A stretch of 7,554 bases of DNA, from positions 1 to 7,554 of the forward strand of contig JAAZFR010000044.1 in assembly GCA_012971835.1 (NCBI GenBank), read 5' to 3'. This DNA is from Erysipelotrichia bacterium. GTDB lineage: Bacteria; Bacillota_I; Bacilli_A; RFN20; CAG-826. This document shows positions 7,123-7,554 of this stretch, piece after piece; positions within the stretch are counted from its first letter, which is position 1, and each line of letters begins with the position of its first letter. Made by a program: the position numbers and the translations under genes. The notes under the pieces are model-generated. The model saw nothing but the letters and a program-made list of their open reading frames with translations. It made no database searches and was not told the DNA's origin.

Positions 7123-7260
7123 AAATAGACATTTAGAATATATCAGAGATTATTTTTTAACCTCGCGATCATAGCGGGCGCCTCTCTTAACCCAAGACAA
7201 CCGTTAATCAATACTAAATCCAACGCAAGTGTTTACAAAGCCTATCCTATATGTAATATA
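7123..7260. other. Non-coding spacer between convergent genes
   Basis: This spacer lies between the glmU terminator and the ppdK terminator. I see no convincing gene, tRNA or promoter. It is mostly AT-rich, but 7161-7183 is a GC-rich patch (including GGCGCC at 7178-7183) unlike its surroundings. AGAGA (7145-7149) and TCTCT (7183-7187) could pair around a weak inner stem, CTCGC (7162-7166) with GCGGG (7174-7178). The hexamer TTAACC occurs on both sides of the patch (7157-7162 and 7187-7192). None of this amounts to a recognisable element. Confidence 0.5.
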
Positions 7261-7300
7261 AAAAGAAAAAACGCCAGCTCACACAAAGTAGTTGGCGTTT
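7261..7300 (-). terminator. Intrinsic terminator after ppdK
   Basis: Read on the minus strand, an 11-bp stem with one wobble pair (7290-7300 with 7269-7279; core AAACGCCA/TGGCGTTT) encloses a 10-nt loop. It is followed by a long T-rich tract, TTTTTTCTTTT, corresponding to the A-rich 7261-7271 on the plus strand. It begins 23 nt after the ppdK stop codon. Confidence 0.88.
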
Positions 7301-7323
7301 AATTCATGTTTGTTGGAAAGAAA

Positions 7324-7554
7324 TTATTTCTTAGCGGCTTTGGCTCTAATAGCAGCTTGAGCAGCAGCTAAACGAGCGACTGGAACGCGGAATGGTGAAC
7401 AGCTGACATAATCAAGACCGACGTTGTGGAAGAATTCGATGGAGACAGGGTCACCACCATGTTCGCCACAAACACCGATATGAAGATCAGGATTAGCTTT
7501 GCGTCCGTTTTCGACTGCCAACTTGATAAGTTGTCCAACGCCACGTTGATCGAC
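7324..7554 (-). CDS. ppdK: Pyruvate, phosphate dikinase, C-terminal end (5' part outside window)
   Basis: PPDK interconverts pyruvate + ATP + phosphate with phosphoenolpyruvate + AMP + pyrophosphate in the cytoplasm. Only the last 76 codons are in the window; the reading frame is open to the edge and the gene continues beyond 7554. The visible residues begin [12 protein letters not shown] and contain [11 protein letters not shown], whose cysteine (visible residue 29) corresponds to the catalytic cysteine of the PEP/pyruvate-binding domain. They end with [19 protein letters not shown] and an Ala/Lys-rich tail. PEP synthase and PTS enzyme I share the CGE-type motif, but the [18 protein letters not shown] ending is characteristic of PPDK. 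It is convergent with glmU and has its own terminator, so it belongs to a separate transcription unit. Full-length proteins in this family are about 870-900 residues, so roughly 90% is missing here. Confidence 0.95.
   Translation of the reverse strand, partial: VDQRGVGQLIKLAVENGRKANPDLHIGVCGEHGGDPVSIEFFHNVGLDYVSCSPFRVPVARLAAAQAAIRAKAAKK

Overview
The window is a compact, co-directional block of housekeeping genes from a low-GC Gram-positive bacterium on the Bacilli / Erysipelotrichia / Mollicutes-like branch. Plus-strand order is yidC (5' end cut by the window edge) - khpB/jag - mnmE - tatD - rnmV - rsmA - ispE - glmU. A convergent minus-strand gene, ppdK, has only its C-terminal 76 codons inside the window. 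All nine genes are recognised from family motifs; I found no mobile element, CRISPR array, tRNA or rRNA.

Layout. Bases 1-1306 hold membrane-protein insertion (YidC) and an RNA-binding partner (KhpB), closed by an intrinsic terminator at 1312-1334. Bases 1349-4785 hold a tightly packed translation/RNA-maturation run: mnmE (tRNA wobble-uridine modification), tatD (metal-dependent nuclease), rnmV (5S rRNA maturation) and rsmA (16S rRNA dimethylation). Its junctions are a 2-nt gap, a 4-nt ATGA overlap and a 17-nt overlap. After 43 nt comes ispE (isoprenoid precursor synthesis, MEP pathway), then 1 nt later glmU (UDP-GlcNAc for cell-wall synthesis), closed by a second terminator at 7100-7122. Bases 7123-7260 are non-coding. 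A minus-strand terminator at 7261-7300 follows ppdK (7324-7554, continuing past the window).

Organism. tatD ends at TGA and every tryptophan codon I checked (in yidC) is TGG, so the standard bacterial code fits better than the Mycoplasma code. GlmU and IspE suggest a walled cell that makes isoprenoids by the MEP route. The direct mnmE-tatD adjacency is also known from Mycoplasma genitalium, and RNase M5, KhpB and PPDK all fit a Firmicute or Mollicute relative. Genus-level assignment is not possible from this sequence.

Genes that in Bacillus subtilis lie in two clusters on opposite sides of oriC (spoIIIJ-jag-mnmE, and tatD-rnmV-ksgA...ispE...glmU) are joined here head to tail. The sporulation-associated genes that separate them in Bacillus are missing. 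This is an ordinary core region: I see no credible undescribed system. The points worth a second look are the terminator directly in front of mnmE's ribosome-binding site, a perfect TATAAT inside the 3' end of ispE, and a small GC-rich structured patch in the convergent intergenic region.
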